A stretch of 64,000 bases of DNA from Phakellia ventilabrum (Eukaryota; Porifera; Demospongiae; Axinellida; Axinellidae), in contig OY997397.1 in NCBI GenBank assembly GCA_963921505.1, positions 2,870,501 to 2,934,500 on the forward strand, given 5' to 3'. The number at the start of each line of letters is the position of its first letter. The first letter of the stretch is position 1. The position numbers and the translations under genes were made by a program. Below the pieces are notes generated by a model. That model made no database searches and was not told where the DNA came from. It saw only the letters and a program-made list of their open reading frames with translations. Positions 12,601 through 24,372 of the stretch are shown here, in pieces.

Positions 12601-12850
12601 GTACCGCACTTTGAAGCCTGAAGGGGTGTACCTGACCCCAGTAAGGACAGAGGAGGAAGGAGATGAGCTGGAGGAAGCAGTAGGCTATTGCAGAGACAGT
12701 GACAGAGTAAAACTTCTGAAACACTTTCAGATGGAAGAGGAGACTAGCAGCGTAGATGACACTGGCTGTGAAGAAGCAACTGAAGGTGCAAGTTGGCATG
12801 GAACTATTGAAGCTGACAGTGCTCCTTTATTGGGAGTGGAGAATATTTGA
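6654..12850 (+). CDS. MFSD8-like: MFSD8/CLN7-like major facilitator transporter, copy A
   Basis: Exons are 7720-7856, 8996-9200, 9572-9754, 10170-10351, 10710-10876, 11156-12026, 12373-12436 and 12504-12850, with intron phases 0,1,1,0,2,0,1. A candidate first exon at 6654-6696 (MKHVKKWYLK..., phase 1) fits in phase but is unproven. The product would be about 730 residues against 518 for human MFSD8. Similarity to MFSD8 is visible in TM1 (RYRKNWIVIYFMSSLVGMGF), TM2 (GLSETWYSLIVSVSS), TM4 (GRFCVGLFQGGQMTILRAY) and the C half (FIQFVMGVSLIT; QGLIMGVLVATGSVARFSGP). MFSD8 is a lysosomal membrane transporter/channel protein. Exon 7 carries a large lumen-side loop rich in Cys and N-x-S/T, ending PYNCFWNPASRITGQYC. 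The tail has DRVKLL, an acidic dileucine sorting signal. A CCGTAGG-ended MITE (10401-10639) sits in the intron before exon 6, and a poly-G run lies just before exon 7. Confidence 0.85.
8485..8529. repeat. (TATG)n microsatellite
   Basis: About ten TATG units with one interruption lie in the copy A intron between exons 2 and 3. Confidence 0.95.
9316..9409. repeat. Foldback element in copy A intron
   Basis: TTCAGGCCCTCCCCTTACCCT pairs in reverse with AAGGGCAAGGGGAGAGCCT. TCTATAAAAGCAGA forms the start of the loop side. This is a shortened member of the CCTCGT/AGGCC hairpin family. Confidence 0.6.
9771..9847. repeat. 30-bp direct repeat at the exon 4 donor
   Basis: AGCAGTGAAGTTGATAAGCT plus GATCAGCACT occurs twice, at 9771-9800 and 9818-9847. 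It begins 17 bp past the exon 4 splice donor of copy A. It looks like a local tandem duplication. Confidence 0.85.
10401..10639. mobile_element. MITE with CCGTAGG termini and TA target site
   Basis: The left end CGTAGGCACTGGTTGTTAAG is matched by the inverse of the right end CTTAACAACCAGCGCCTACGG. TA flanks both sides (10399-10400, 10640-10641). Internal GCGCTTAA/TTAAGCGC motifs recur. There is no ORF. The terminus and TA duplication match the larger element at 59774-60326, suggesting a Tc1/mariner/pogo-type non-autonomous family. Confidence 0.7.
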
Positions 12851-13046
12851 TTCCAATGTAAAAATCATGCAATCTATCCAGAAATTATCTCCAACTGTGT
12901 ATATAATAATTATTATTTATTGCTCTTTACTTGCTTGAAGATTTTGCTCTACAAATATTAAAGGCTAGACTAGGGCTAAACACAACTCTGGTAGAACTCT
13001 TGGACAAGTTAGCTTTAGAATCAAATCATTTTATTCCAACTGGAGG

Positions 13047-16000
13047 ATGGCCAGTGCAGTACAAGCCCTCCCCCCATCGCGTGAGATAGGTAGCCATTCA
13101 TTCCAGTGCTCTGATTCCACTAGTCCATTCCAGTCCACCGCTCGAGGAGAGCCCCGCCCTTTGAAGTCCCACCTACCTTTAATGTGTAATTTGGGAAGAT
13201 GGTGTTCAGAAACTGCTGCAGGACATTGTATTACAAATACAAACACACCGGTGAGCCCGAGAAATAATTATACTAGCTGGAAAAGAGAGAAATCAGTAAC
13301 TCTTTTAATAGATAGCTAGTTGCTAGACTCAGATGATAGTTCGCCTATCAACACTCAAACTACTTTGTAGGTTTACATTTGTATAGCTACTGTAGTCATG
13401 GATATTTAGTGTCTATAACATCAGGAACCCATATGGGCTCCTGATAACATCCATGGTGTAGTAATATGCACGTCCAGTTTTATGTATAGCTTTAATTATG
13501 GGTGGCAAGCTCTATGAGCCCAAAGGGCGAGTGTGCCAGCCATGATCAAACCTAGTCTTGTACCCAGACCCTCCCCCTGCGCGAAAAGTAAAAAAAACGA
13601 AAGCTTTTCGTTTTTTTAACTTTTCGCACGGGGGGAGGGTCTGGGTACGAGACTAGATCAAACCTACTAGTAGCTATTTGGTACATGGGTGGAGTAGGGG
13701 ATGTGGGCTAACTATGACAGTGAGTAGTCAGTGTTTACCGCAGCAACCAAGATATAAAGCTCAGAATAATCTGGTAACATGTAGCAAATACTACAGGCAA
13801 ATTAGCTAGTAGCTATTAGCTAAACGTAATGGATAAGTGATCATGCTCTGAGATAGGTCCAGAGTACGTTCATGTCCAGAATGTAGTATGTGCTCAGACT
13901 TTAGTAACGAGCTCCATCAGGCATGCAAGTCTTGAGTAATTAATGGCAGGAGACTGAAATGTATAGATTGCATTATAAATCTAGACTCTCACTACCACTG
14001 ACGAGACAACTTAATTCTACTTGTACTGTAGCCAGCAGCCCAGTTTACTCACTGCTAAGCAGATCTGATTGCAATTGGCTGTTGTTATATATAGGGGTGA
14101 TCATGGTTTGTTTATTGAGATGTTGCCACAAGTAATTGCATGTGTGTGCACTGAACTAGTCAGCACCCTAAAAAAATCACCACTTAGCTAGCTGGGCACT
14201 CCTGTCAGTATACACGTAGTTTACCCATGAAGCAAATTGTTCCATATCCAGTGATATTCGATGGCCGGTTTGATAAATAGATATCAAGCAAGTCATATGC
14301 ACATGGTATATGAGGTTGTAATACAAGGTAAACTCTATAATCTCAAATAAGACTGTCCTGGAATCAATAAGCCTATATGTAGCAGTTAACAATAGGAATC
14401 AAAATTAAGTGTAATTATGTGCATTGTGAGTGCCATAGCTATATAATATAAGGAAGCAGACTGGTTTATGATCACGGTGTATGGTGTTCTATGAACTTCT
14501 GTCACTAAGCTGAACAACTGTTATGTAAAATAGTTGTGAATCAGATTGGGTGAATAATTGATATAAAGTAGTAATTACATAATTACTATGTGAGATGAAC
14601 ATGGTAATATTATTATATGCCATAGATGCAGAGATTCAGCGCTACTGGAAGAACTGGATTGTGATTTTCGCCGCAACTTCACTAAGTGGAATTGGCTTCT
14701 TCATTACTATTCCCTCCCTGCACCAGTTTGTAACCAGCAGTTCAAACCCAGAGGAGCCTAATGTAACTTCCACTGTGTACGACTGCCATTTATATGTTAT
14801 GAGGCTGGGAGTACATGTAATTGTTTGCTTGCATGTACATGTAGGGCTTACACTATTGCTTGCAAGCATTATATGCTACACACAAAAGCCAGCACAGCAA
14901 GGAAGCCAGTAGAATAATTATATTATAAACATTCATGATTGCTTGTCGCTTACCCTATATACATGTATAGGGTATGCATGTACATGTATAGTGCCAGTAT
15001 CACTAAAGTATTAATATCATGTGGACAAGACAATTACTACTTATCTTTGATAGGTCCAACCAGGATTGGGACTGAGTGAGACATGGTACTCCTGGATCGT
15101 GAGTGTGTCCAGTTTTGGAGAGTTTAGCGGTGCCATCTTACTAAGTATTCTACTGAGATGGTTCTACACCAAATACCTCATGCTGACATCCCTGTTTGTG
15201 TGTATCGTCGGAGGGTTGCTATACAGCATTGGGAAGTATGGATGGATGTTGCTGATAGGTATTAGCCACCCTCCCCGTGGAAGCAGGTAGCATATATAGC
15301 TAACCCTGATGGTACTTTATCTTCATGTAATTACAACTCTTTAGGTCGATTATTTGTCGGCATATTCCAAGGCGTACAGCAGACAGTCCTGAGAACCTAT
15401 CTGGGAGAAACCAGCAACACTGTCATTGCAATGCTCCCCCTTGAGAAGCAGAAAACGTCAAAAATCAAGCAAAACGCATTCTTGGTGTCTTTTACTGTGG
15501 GTACTATCTTTGTGGTACTCGGTCCAGGTAATAAAGCTATTCTGCTCCGCCACCCATACAAGACATATAAGAGTCCACCTCAACTTCTTTCCTTTGTGAG
15601 CCCTGCTGTTACTTTATCAGAGTGACTCATCCATTTTCCACCATGGATAGGTCTGGCTGCTGTTGCTGCCCAGATCCCGGGACTGGACCAGTTCCGCTGG
15701 CCTGGCTATTGGCTCATTTTCCACTCTGCTGTGCTAGTGATCGTTGTGCTCCTCTTGTTCAGGGAGAAGAAGAGTGATCTGACCAGAGGACGGCTTTCGT
15801 GTTCTACTAGAAACCTATCGGTACCTATATATGTATCCTTTAAATTAGTAATTAATATTGAACACCATATATCAGAAAATGATTGCATGTATGTTTTTAA
15901 ACATTAAGTTTAGTCGTATGGTTTAATGGACAGCTATGTAGCACTGATTGACTACATAAATAGACAAGGAGTCTTTCCACTGCAATTCGCTTTGCGAACT

Positions 16001-19000
16001 TCTTTAGTGCCATTTATAACCCATCTGTTTGGGCCACTATTTTAGTAGCCATGCGGAACCCATAGAAATAGAGTTTATGATTAACTAGTATCTGAGCAAC
16101 TGCATTCCTCAGCTGTACCGTAGGCCACAACTCACTAACCTTAAAGAAGTTTGCCCGCAGAAACTGTTTTCTCCTCCTTGTTGTACTGTTTAGACCAAGC
16201 CCCTATCAGCGTGACTACAGTCTAGCAGTGAGCGACATGATCACTTCTATAATTAACCTAGTAGTAACCACACATTTTCAATTCTGACCAGCTTAGCCCC
16301 TAAGAGGCATCACCATCTTCTTGGTTATAAAACAACTATCCGCAACATATTGGCTACAGTATTTCCTTTATTGACTATTGGAAAAAGAAGGTCCGGCGAG
16401 GTCCTGTGCATATACGTACACTCTACTGTCCAGCTTCTACCTCCAGCACAATATGTCTATTCATCTCAAACTTTAAACTAGTTATGATTACGTAACATAC
16501 CTTGAATAGGTCTACAATAAAGAGTATATTAATTATGCTTGTAAGGTATGTATATTCCTTGACACAGTGTAGACAATTAGTCTCCTTGTGTTTGCCTTCT
16601 TTCTTGGAAACTCATACTTTGTTGTTTTGGAGACCCTAGAAAATCCTGTTCTTGGGGACAACTTTGGACTTAGCATCAAATACAACTCTTATGTGTTCCT
16701 TGGCACACTTGTTTTGGTTGCTGCTGCGACTATGTCAATGTAAGGTAACAAAATTCATAGGTGTAGAAACATAATTTTGATTGGAGGGGCCACTGACAAA
16801 GCAACTAGGTGGTCTGGGGGCATGACCCCCAGATACGTTTGTAAAATTTGATGTGCTGAAGCTGATTCTGGTTATTTTATGGGACGCTATTAAGCCAGGA
16901 ACAGTATTTGTCTTTAGTGACTGGGAGCCACGACCCAGTAACAGATGCCTCCAGTGCCGTCTTAAAAAGACAGTAGCTGTTCTTGTAGTTAACATGTAAA
17001 GCCTAGTATATTGATGGCTTAGTTTTCAGCTCTAGATCTGTACTTTGCTGGTTGTTGTTTTTTGCCACAACAGACTGCATGGTGAATACTAAATTTGGTA
17101 AGGGGTGAGGAATACTCTCTTGAAAGAGCTGGAATTGTCTAGTCCTATAGCTACGTGCATGCGCAAGTGCTACTAGCAGTTTAATTAGAAATGCTCCCTA
17201 GGGGAAGATTTTTTTTGTATATGAATATATGGCTGCAAACCAGGGTGGACCAACCCAAAATCAAGCACTGGAAATAGCATAAAGTTCGCAAAAAAAGAAA
17301 TACTTTAGGAGCTGTACATGTTGCTGATAATTTGCCCATGCAGGTACATGCAAATTTTAATTTTACTCTGGTTCTCAGCCCTTCATTCTCCACTTACTAA
17401 TAATAGATTTGCTCTTACTATAGTCACACTTATACTGTACTATTTCATTACAGCTTCTTACTTCAAAGATGTGGCTTGGATAACAGAGCTATCTGCTTGA
17501 TAGCCTTTATCATGAGCCTCAGTGGGTCCATTGTGGCCAGTGACTGGCAGTCGCTCAAGGGCGACCCTTGTGACCAATTCAGTGAGGGGAACTCTGACAC
17601 AGATGCAAATGGATGCCAAGGGAGCATTGAGATTATTCTAGCTGCTGCTATCAATGCAGAGGCCCTTACCTGCAGTAATGTATACAGTCCTCCAATTGAA
17701 ATGAAGAAACTGAGATTGGAACTTTATGGCGGATGTGGAAATTGCACTCCACACACTACCTTTCTAACTCAGATAGTCACAAATGATATATATGACTTTA
17801 TCTGTCTTTCGAATAGCAATTCTCATGAACTACAGTGCTACTGGCAAGAAGGAGACACTTGTTTGAATCTCACTGTTTCTAATAGTGGATCAGCTCTTCT
17901 GTACAATGACTCAAAGGTTATGAATAATACTGACAGTTTAATAGAGTGTAACTCCAGTATTAGTACCATCACAAGTCTACCGGAGGAAGATGCACTTCTT
18001 TTATTACTTAACATTGATAACAACAATACAGTGAACTGCTTAAATGCAATTTGCTGGCCCAACAGATATGAGTACTGTGAGCACAATCCTTCTGATTGTG
18101 GCTACATGTATAACATTACTACAACCAATTTGAAAGAAAATTGTGACTGTAACTCTAGTTATATTTGTGAAACAAATTCTGGTCCACCTTACAACTGTTT
18201 CTGGAACCCAAACTCCCGCATCACTGGAAAGTACTGTCCTCGTTGTGAGCCACTCTGCCGGAGCACTGACCACAGCCTCAACTTCGTCCAGTTTATAGTG
18301 GGTGTGAGCCTGATCACTGCAAGTTGGCCAATGAGTCGAATTGCATTGTCACTACTAGCATCAGATGCTATGGGAACTACTTCACAGGTCAGTATTGTTG
18401 CAACTGTGTGTGCATGCATGGTGGTATTGTATATATGTCAAACATACGACATCTAAATCTTCTGTAAATTATTACTGTTGGCATGGTTAGGTCAGCTACT
18501 GGCAAGCGCTACGAGTGGGTTTAGTAGCTATGTAAACTTTTCCTAAGCTCTTCTATTTAGTGGCCCCAGTAGCTCAGTGGGTAGCTAATCTCTAGCTACA
18601 TGCCGGCTCTGGTTTGTTCACTGATCAAGCAAGTGCCTATACCTGTAATTTACATATCTATTGTAACAAGCATGCACTGGTAGATTATAACAGCGGTTGA
18701 AGTGACTAGTGCTAGCAACAGGAAATTTCTGCATGGACTATATAGCTACTTACAAGAGCTAGTACAATAATTAAACATACAAGTGCTACTTTTGATGTTC
18801 ATTATGTAGGGCTTAATCATGGGAATCTTGGTGGCTTCAGGATCCATGGCACGATTTACCGGACCTTTATGGGGTGAGATTAGAATCATGAATGTGTCAG
18901 GGTTAAACTGTCATTATTTTAGAATGCAGATTAAAGAGTTCATAATAGTGGTAGCTAATGGGATTAGCCTCGTACCCAGGCCTCCTCTTGCAGCTTTTTT

Positions 19001-19453
19001 TCGCAGCCGTGTTTTTCCATGGCTGTGAAAAAAGCTGCGAGAGGAGGCCTGGGTACGAGGCTAAATGGGATATTGTTAGTACCTAGTTCCAATCTCTGTG
19101 GGAGCTAGCTATAGAATATGATAAACACTATTTATTGCATTCTCTCCCATCACACAGGTAATGCAGTCTATCTTGCTGTTAATCGTAGGACATACGCTCC
19201 TATGAGCATCCTTTCAGCCCTTATGACGGTAGTGATAGCTCTCTTTCTGCTGCTCTATCGTTCCATGAAGCCACAGGGAGTATACCTCACCCAAGTGAGG
19301 TCAGAAGAGGAAGAAGTTGAGCTGGAGGATGCAGTTGGTTTCATGATTGGTCAGGATCATAGCGATAGGGCGATACTGCTTGAACATGACCTACTGGAGA
19401 AAACAAGAAATAGTGATAACCAGGCTCAAGACAGCAAGGAAGCTATTCTTTGA
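13047..19453 (+). CDS. MFSD8-like: MFSD8/CLN7-like transporter, copy B
   Basis: Exons with firm support are 14626-14762, 15054-15258, 15345-15527, 15651-15832, 16573-16739, 17454-18387, 18810-18873 and 19158-19453. Lengths and phases match copy A (137, 205, 183, 182, 167, variable, 64, variable). The first exon is uncertain: 13047-13089 (MASAVQALPPSREI, phase 1) fits but has no independent support. Conserved blocks include EIQRYWKNWIV, GLSETWYSWIVSVSSF, GRLFVGIFQGVQQT and GLIMGILVASGSMARFTGP. The exon 7 loop has many N-x-S/T sites and ends PYNCFWNPNSRITGKYC, then PRCEPLCRSTDHSLNFVQF. The tail contains DRAILL, an acidic dileucine motif like those of A and C. The copy appears intact across exons 2-9. 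Inferred role: an endo-lysosomal solute transporter; the substrate is unknown. Confidence 0.84.
13552..13656. mobile_element. Perfect TAGCCTCG-family foldback
   Basis: CTAGTCTTGTACCCAGACCC pairs with GGGTCTGGGTACGAGACTAG. The inner arms GCGAAAAGT...AAAACGAAAG and CTTTTCGTTTTTTT...CTTTTCGC meet around AAGCTT. ATCAAACC flanks both sides as a target duplication. It has no ORF. Confidence 0.8.
18562..18640 (+). other. tRNA-like / SINE head
   Basis: GGCCCCAGTAGCTCAGTGGGTAG contains a good RNA polymerase III A box (TAGCTCAGTGG). The B box position (GGTTTGTTCAC) is poor and no clean cloverleaf folds. It is best read as a tRNA-derived SINE remnant in the copy B intron between exons 7 and 8. Confidence 0.35.
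18965..19063. mobile_element. TAGCCTCG-family foldback with 8-bp target duplication
   Basis: TAGCCTCGTACCCAGGCCTC begins arms of about 45 bp that close near CCGTGTTTTTCCATGGCTG. The exact duplication AATGGGAT lies on each side (18957-18964, 19064-19071). An 8-bp duplication is typical of hAT transposons, so this is a hAT-like MITE. It lies in the last intron of copy B. Confidence 0.85.
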
Positions 19454-19896
19454 AAGAGTATTAAATGAAGAGAGAGTTAATCAGAAAGAGTATAGCTATA
19501 TTCATTATTTCGTATCCTATTTATATGGTATAAATATTAACTATTTGCACTATTATTTTGTGAGAGCAAATTGAGAAATAATGGGCAGGAAACACATGAT
19601 ATGGCTAATTTTTGCAACATAAAAATGGAGGTATGGAGACTGAGGGGGTCCCTATATGTATGATTGTTTAGAGTTACAAAAACAAAAAAAATGAAGAACC
19701 ATGTAGGGATGGAATCCCAAAAAAGCAACCAAACAAGGTAGAAACACCACCACAAAAATAATACTTTTACGGATTGCTGTCCCTACATTATCATAATCAA
19801 GTAATTCATGGATTGTTTAATGTTTTGCATAATCAAGCAAACAAACAATTCATAATTAAGCAAATAAACAATTCATAATTAAGCAAACAATCAATC

Positions 19897-20228
19897 CTAC
19901 CCCATACTACAATTATTTTTACAGCAGTTCTTGTGACACTCCTCCAGCTGCAGGAATGTCTGCACCTGGTCACCCTGCTGACTCCCCTGATCACCATTAT
20001 CTGATATGGAGTCGTCATTCTGATCGATGGAAAGGAAACTTGTTTGTTCAATCTGTACAAGTCACATCACATTCTGCACTATACCCATTCACCTGTTCTA
20101 TATCAGCAACAAAACTAGTACAAAATGCTCCTGCACCTGCACACCAGCATCTACCACTTGACGTCGCTTTGCAAGGTACAAAGATAATGGATCTTTTGCA
20201 ACGGATTGTATCATGATCCCTGCTTTCT
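19897..20228 (-). CDS. Unassigned minus-strand exon pair (3' end of a small gene)
   Basis: Two exons splice in phase on the minus strand: 20228-20137 (KAGIMIQSVAKDPLSLYL..., acceptor CTGCAG, donor CAG|GTGCAG) and 20052-19897 (acceptor TTGTACAG; IEQTSFLSIDQNDDS...; ends ECHKNCCKNNCSMG, stop TAG). The composition is protein-like: helical and basic, then an acidic Gln/Asp/Ser stretch, then a Cys-rich tail. An upstream exon may start at ATG 20546 (MSSPAKRQRITSTAWQ), behind a CCGGAAGT ETS-like site and a CACGTG E-box, but its phase does not clearly fit. No family is recognised. It would be convergent with MFSD8-like copy B, about 440 bp from that gene's stop. Confidence 0.35.
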
Positions 20229-20857
20229 CTGCAGACTCAAATCAAAGCAGCAGCATCATGTCAACTACTGCTTCAACCGTTTGCAGTGTGCACACCTTTC
20301 AGGGCATCCATGTACACTTTTATACCCCCCCCCCCCCCCCAAGTCTCTGTAATTTGTGCTCTCTAAATCTTGCAAGCTAATACTCCGCTTCTTTGCTGCC
20401 CTCCAGAAAAAAGTGCGAACGTATAGCTAGGAGTTCTTGTCTGTGGCAGTTGCTGCCTCCAAACAGCAACACGGCTGTTTGCTTCTATTTGCCACGCAGT
20501 ACTGGTGATTCGTTGCCGCTTTGCTGGACTACTCATAGCTATTAAGCTCCAAAACAAAATCGAAGACGTTCGCAAGCAATATATGGCTACATGTACCAAA
20601 CACGTGCTCAATTGAACTTCCGGTTACGTTATTCCGAGCGAAGCGAACCAGTTCGATTGACCTCTTTTTCGTTGCCACACTGTTCCAGCCAGTTCTCCTG
20701 GTATAGCCCATCAAACACACAGCGATTACTTACCTTCGCCATAAAACTCCAAACGGGGAGACTTGGAAGCGATCACTATCACACCGGCGTAATCTTCCAA
20801 GGTAATTGTACACTTATGGAGCCAAGCATACAGTCGTAGCCTCCATAGGCGGCGGAG

Positions 20858-20935
20858 AAGGGGGGCAGGGGGGGCTAGAGCCCCCCACTTTTCAAAAAGG
20901 GGGGGCATAGCCCCCCCCACTTTGGCAGTACCCGC
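20858..20935. repeat. G/C-run inverted repeat
   Basis: GGGGGGCTAGAGCCCCCCAC, then CTTTTCAAAAAG, then GGGGGGGCATAGCCCCCCCC form a near-palindrome. The same GGGGGGCATGGCC...CCCCAC phrase appears in the 42.1-42.4 kb tandem repeat, so it is a dispersed element end. Confidence 0.6.
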
Positions 20936-21379
20936 GAGACTACTTTGGCAGCTCTGTGACGTCATATATGGACATAGTGCTAACGCTGTTGTAGCAATCA
21001 TGCAGTAGCTAACTACATTTCTCACGATCAAAACTCACGGCCAGATCTAGAGCTATATAGAGGCCATATTGAAGAACACTCTATTTACTATTTCACTGGC
21101 AGGGGCGGCGGCTGTAGCCGTGCAAAACTCGTAGAGGGTGGGGCTGAGCCGTAGTCTATTGGATGACGTCTTTGATATCTTTGAGCTTTGGCGCATGGCA
21201 TTGCTAACTGAATAGCGCTACGTGCGCGAGCAAGCAGATTTACGGTGAGTTAGTTCAGAGACCCCATGAGAGCGATTCCTGACCCCTTTAAAAAGCTTGG
21301 TGACCTCCGCGCGAACCGCTGGGCTGCCCGACTCCTTCAGCCCCCCCACTTTTTTCATGCTTCCGCCGCCGTTGTATAC

Positions 21380-21565
21380 TAGCCTCGTACCCAGGCCTCC
21401 CCTCGCAGCTTTTTTCGCAGCCGTGGAAAAACGCGTAGAGGCAAATGCCTGCCCTCTACGTAGGCGTAGGGGTCACTAACGCCCACGCATTTGGTAGGTG
21501 TGGCCACAGTGTTTAGCCAGGTGAGCAGTCACAGTGGTCCTCAGAGAACTCTTGGAACGAGGCTA
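21380..21565. mobile_element. TAGCCTCG-family element upstream of copy C
   Basis: The left end TAGCCTCGTACCCAGGCCTC is followed by CGCAGCTTTTTTCGCAGCCG; the right end is GGAACGAGGCTA. The arms are less symmetric than in other copies. Between them lies GCCCACGCATTTGGTAGGTG, which is also conserved upstream of gene D. The element has therefore intruded into or next to the copy C promoter. Confidence 0.55.
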
Positions 21566-22619
21566 GTTGCGTGGCAGTCTGATTGTCTTCCACCGGTCTC
21601 TATATATCATGGGATGCTTCTCGCAGTGTAACAGCACAGGTGGGTCACTCGAAAAAGAAAAAAGGCCCGAGTAATAACTTATGATCAAGCTCTGTATATT
21701 TACAAGTTTACACCAGCTATACTCGTATACATCCCTCTCTCGGCCTTAATATCGTGCATGTGAGGAGTACACTGTATAGGCATTGGTGAATTATGTTCAA
21801 CATTTGTCCATTATGCTGCTGGTAAACCCTCTTATTATGCCATCAGCATTACACGGCTCTACAACAGAAAGTGACTATTGTCCAATTTTTTTTTAGTATG
21901 GGTGTAATCATCATGCTATTACATATTAGCCTATATTGCCAACATATGCTGCTGTACCTATTATGAATTCGAGGATGGGACTACTGTACTAATATGGTCA
22001 TGGTATTGTCACTAATCATTAAGCCCACCCACCAATATTTATATCATGTTGAACATCCAGCCACAATATATGTATACTTAAACTGGTTGATTCTTTATAT
22101 AAAATTAGGAGTGGGCTTATACTCAAGTGATATAATTGTGTGTTTTGGCACACTGAAGAGCTAAGTCACTCTCACATCCAATACCCTTATTTTATACAGA
22201 TCCAGAGATCAGACGTTATCGAAAGAATTGGATTCTCCTTTTTAATGCTCACTTTCTGGCTGGATTTGCATATGCCATATCGTATCCATCCTTACACCAG
22301 TTTGTAACAAGCAAGTCAACACCTAATGATGCAAATGCAAGTTTCATCTCTTATGACAGTAGCTAGCTACTCAATCAGATTGCTTGTCAAATAGCTTTGG
22401 ACAGCTCATGGAATATAATTACCAATTATTTTGTAGCGTAAGTGGCCAATTCTCGCACAGATTTTGTACCAGGGTCCACGGCTTCAAAACAGAATGGCGT
22501 ATGAACTTTGAACTTTCACTGCTGCATTGAGTCTACGATTATATAAGCAATCGTGGACTGATTTCGAAACACGCATTCTCTCAACTGACGCGGTTAAACA
22601 CAAGGTGCCTCATGCCAAT

Positions 22620-22680
22620 TGTCACGCATTTTTCCACGACTGCGAAAAAAGCTGCGAGGGAAGGCCTGGGTACAAGGCTA
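22620..22680. repeat. TAGCCTCG-family half element
   Basis: CGCATTTTTCCACGACTGCG then AAAAAAGCTGCGAGGGAAGG and CCTGGGTACAAGGCTA form the right half of the hairpin family. The inverse left half lies at 21380, across exons 1-2 of copy C. It sits in the intron after exon 2. Confidence 0.6.
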
Positions 22681-23357
22681 TGGCCACTTATGCTACCAGT
22701 AATTAACTTACGTACACATATGACATAAACAAGATAGTACTAATAAGCTCTGAGACATACTTGAACAGAGATGCATTTACGTTAGGGAAAAGTACATCTG
22801 GGTCTAGTTCTGAGATATACATGTAGTATTACAGTATTTTGCATGGCTGGGAAGGGTTAACTTGAGAAGCACCTTCCTGTTCATGAACATGCTTCTTTTT
22901 CTGGCAGTTTATCCAGTTTAAACTTCTTTGTATCCACTTGCAATATGTGAAACACATATACATATTATGTAATTCTGGCCATGGCAGTGTGTCTAGTTCT
23001 CTTTTAGCTAGCAAGTTCATTCAACATAGTTTAATTTCTACAAACTATTATGTGTACCCAGCTGTGATTTGAGACTGCGCCAAAATTAGTCTCTCAATTT
23101 TGCTTAGCTGTAAGTTATGAGTTACTTGACTTTACTCATTTGTCTAATAGGTTCAGCCTGGCCTGGGTCTAAGTGAGACGTGGTACTCATGGATAGTGGG
23201 TGTGTCCAGCATAGGAGAAATTAGTGCTGCTATCACAATTGCCGTCCTGTTGAGGTGTTCAATTTATGCTAAATACCTCATGCTGATGGGATTAGCTGTG
23301 GGAGCCACTGGAGGCATACTCTATGGTGTTGGGAAGAATGGATGGATGCTTTTGATA

Positions 23358-23998
23358 CAGGGCCGTAGGAGCAGGTCCGGCAGGTCCGGCGGCCGCCGGA
23401 CCAAAGTTCGGCACACCAACCGAAAAAAAATGGCTGCAGCAGATAGTCTTCCAACAAATTTAGCAAAAATTCCGTCGCTTCCTTGACTTGGTAAGCGAAA
23501 ACACTGCTAAAGTAAAACGCTACACTGATAACTTTTAGTACACCATTTTTTGTAGACACTAACGCGTAGTGCGCACGTGCATGGCATCGTGCGTGACGTA
23601 ATTATGGCGTGCAATGTGACAAGCAGCTGTCGAATGGAGTCGCACTTCCTTGCTGAGCAGTATGTTTCTTTGATGAGTAGGCTATGAGTCTTGCTGAACC
23701 TAGTGCAGTAACTGTGAAAAGAGAGGCTGAGTTTCTGAGCCCTAGCAGTGGACCAGGAATAATTATTACGCAGCGTGAGAGCCACGCCTTAAATTCTGCG
23801 AGCGTTAAAGGCTTCAAGCGTTCAAGGGTTTGGCAGCACGTCCAACTCTTGCTATTTCACCCCAAGATTGCACCAGAAACGATCTCAGATGGTCTAAAAT
23901 CAAAAATTTTCGCGCGCTTTAATATGCGGCACCTACATCGATATCGCAATCAAGCCTTGCCCCGCCGGACCAATCCAAATTTGCTTCCTACGGCCCTG
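23358..23998. mobile_element. Non-autonomous hAT-like DNA transposon in exon 3 of copy C
   Basis: It starts CAGGGCCGTAGGAGCAGG and ends CTTCCTACGGCCCTG, an inverted terminal repeat of at least 13 bp. TGATA is duplicated on each side (23353-23357 and 23999-24003). The empty site is seen in gene D (CTTCTGATAGGTTAG at 62102-62116). At 641 bp with no transposase it is non-autonomous. The CAGGG terminus and 5-bp duplication point to a hAT-related group. It also carries a GGTAAG donor-like site at 23490. Confidence 0.85.
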
Positions 23999-24372
23999 TG
24001 ATAGGTTAGTTAATTAATATTTTAGTAATTGTCTCATTTCTCAAAGTTCTATAAGTGGGCTACCTGACATAAAGAATTGACTGTTATTCCACCATGGTCA
24101 AAATGATTGCATGAATAGATAGTGCAACTGCTGAAGAGTCTTTATGATGTGGGGGGGGGGGGGGGGATATATGTATATACTACTTGCAGTCATATACGTA
24201 ATGGTTGCACTATGGTACTGCTGTGGGAGGAGTATGTTTGACAATGTTTTAGGAGGCTTTAATTCATGACATTACTTTAATTTCATTGTATGGCACATTG
24301 TTGAGACGTGAATGGCTTTCCAACAACCATCTACAGGCCCTATCAGCACTTTATTTCAGCCATAGAAGTACC

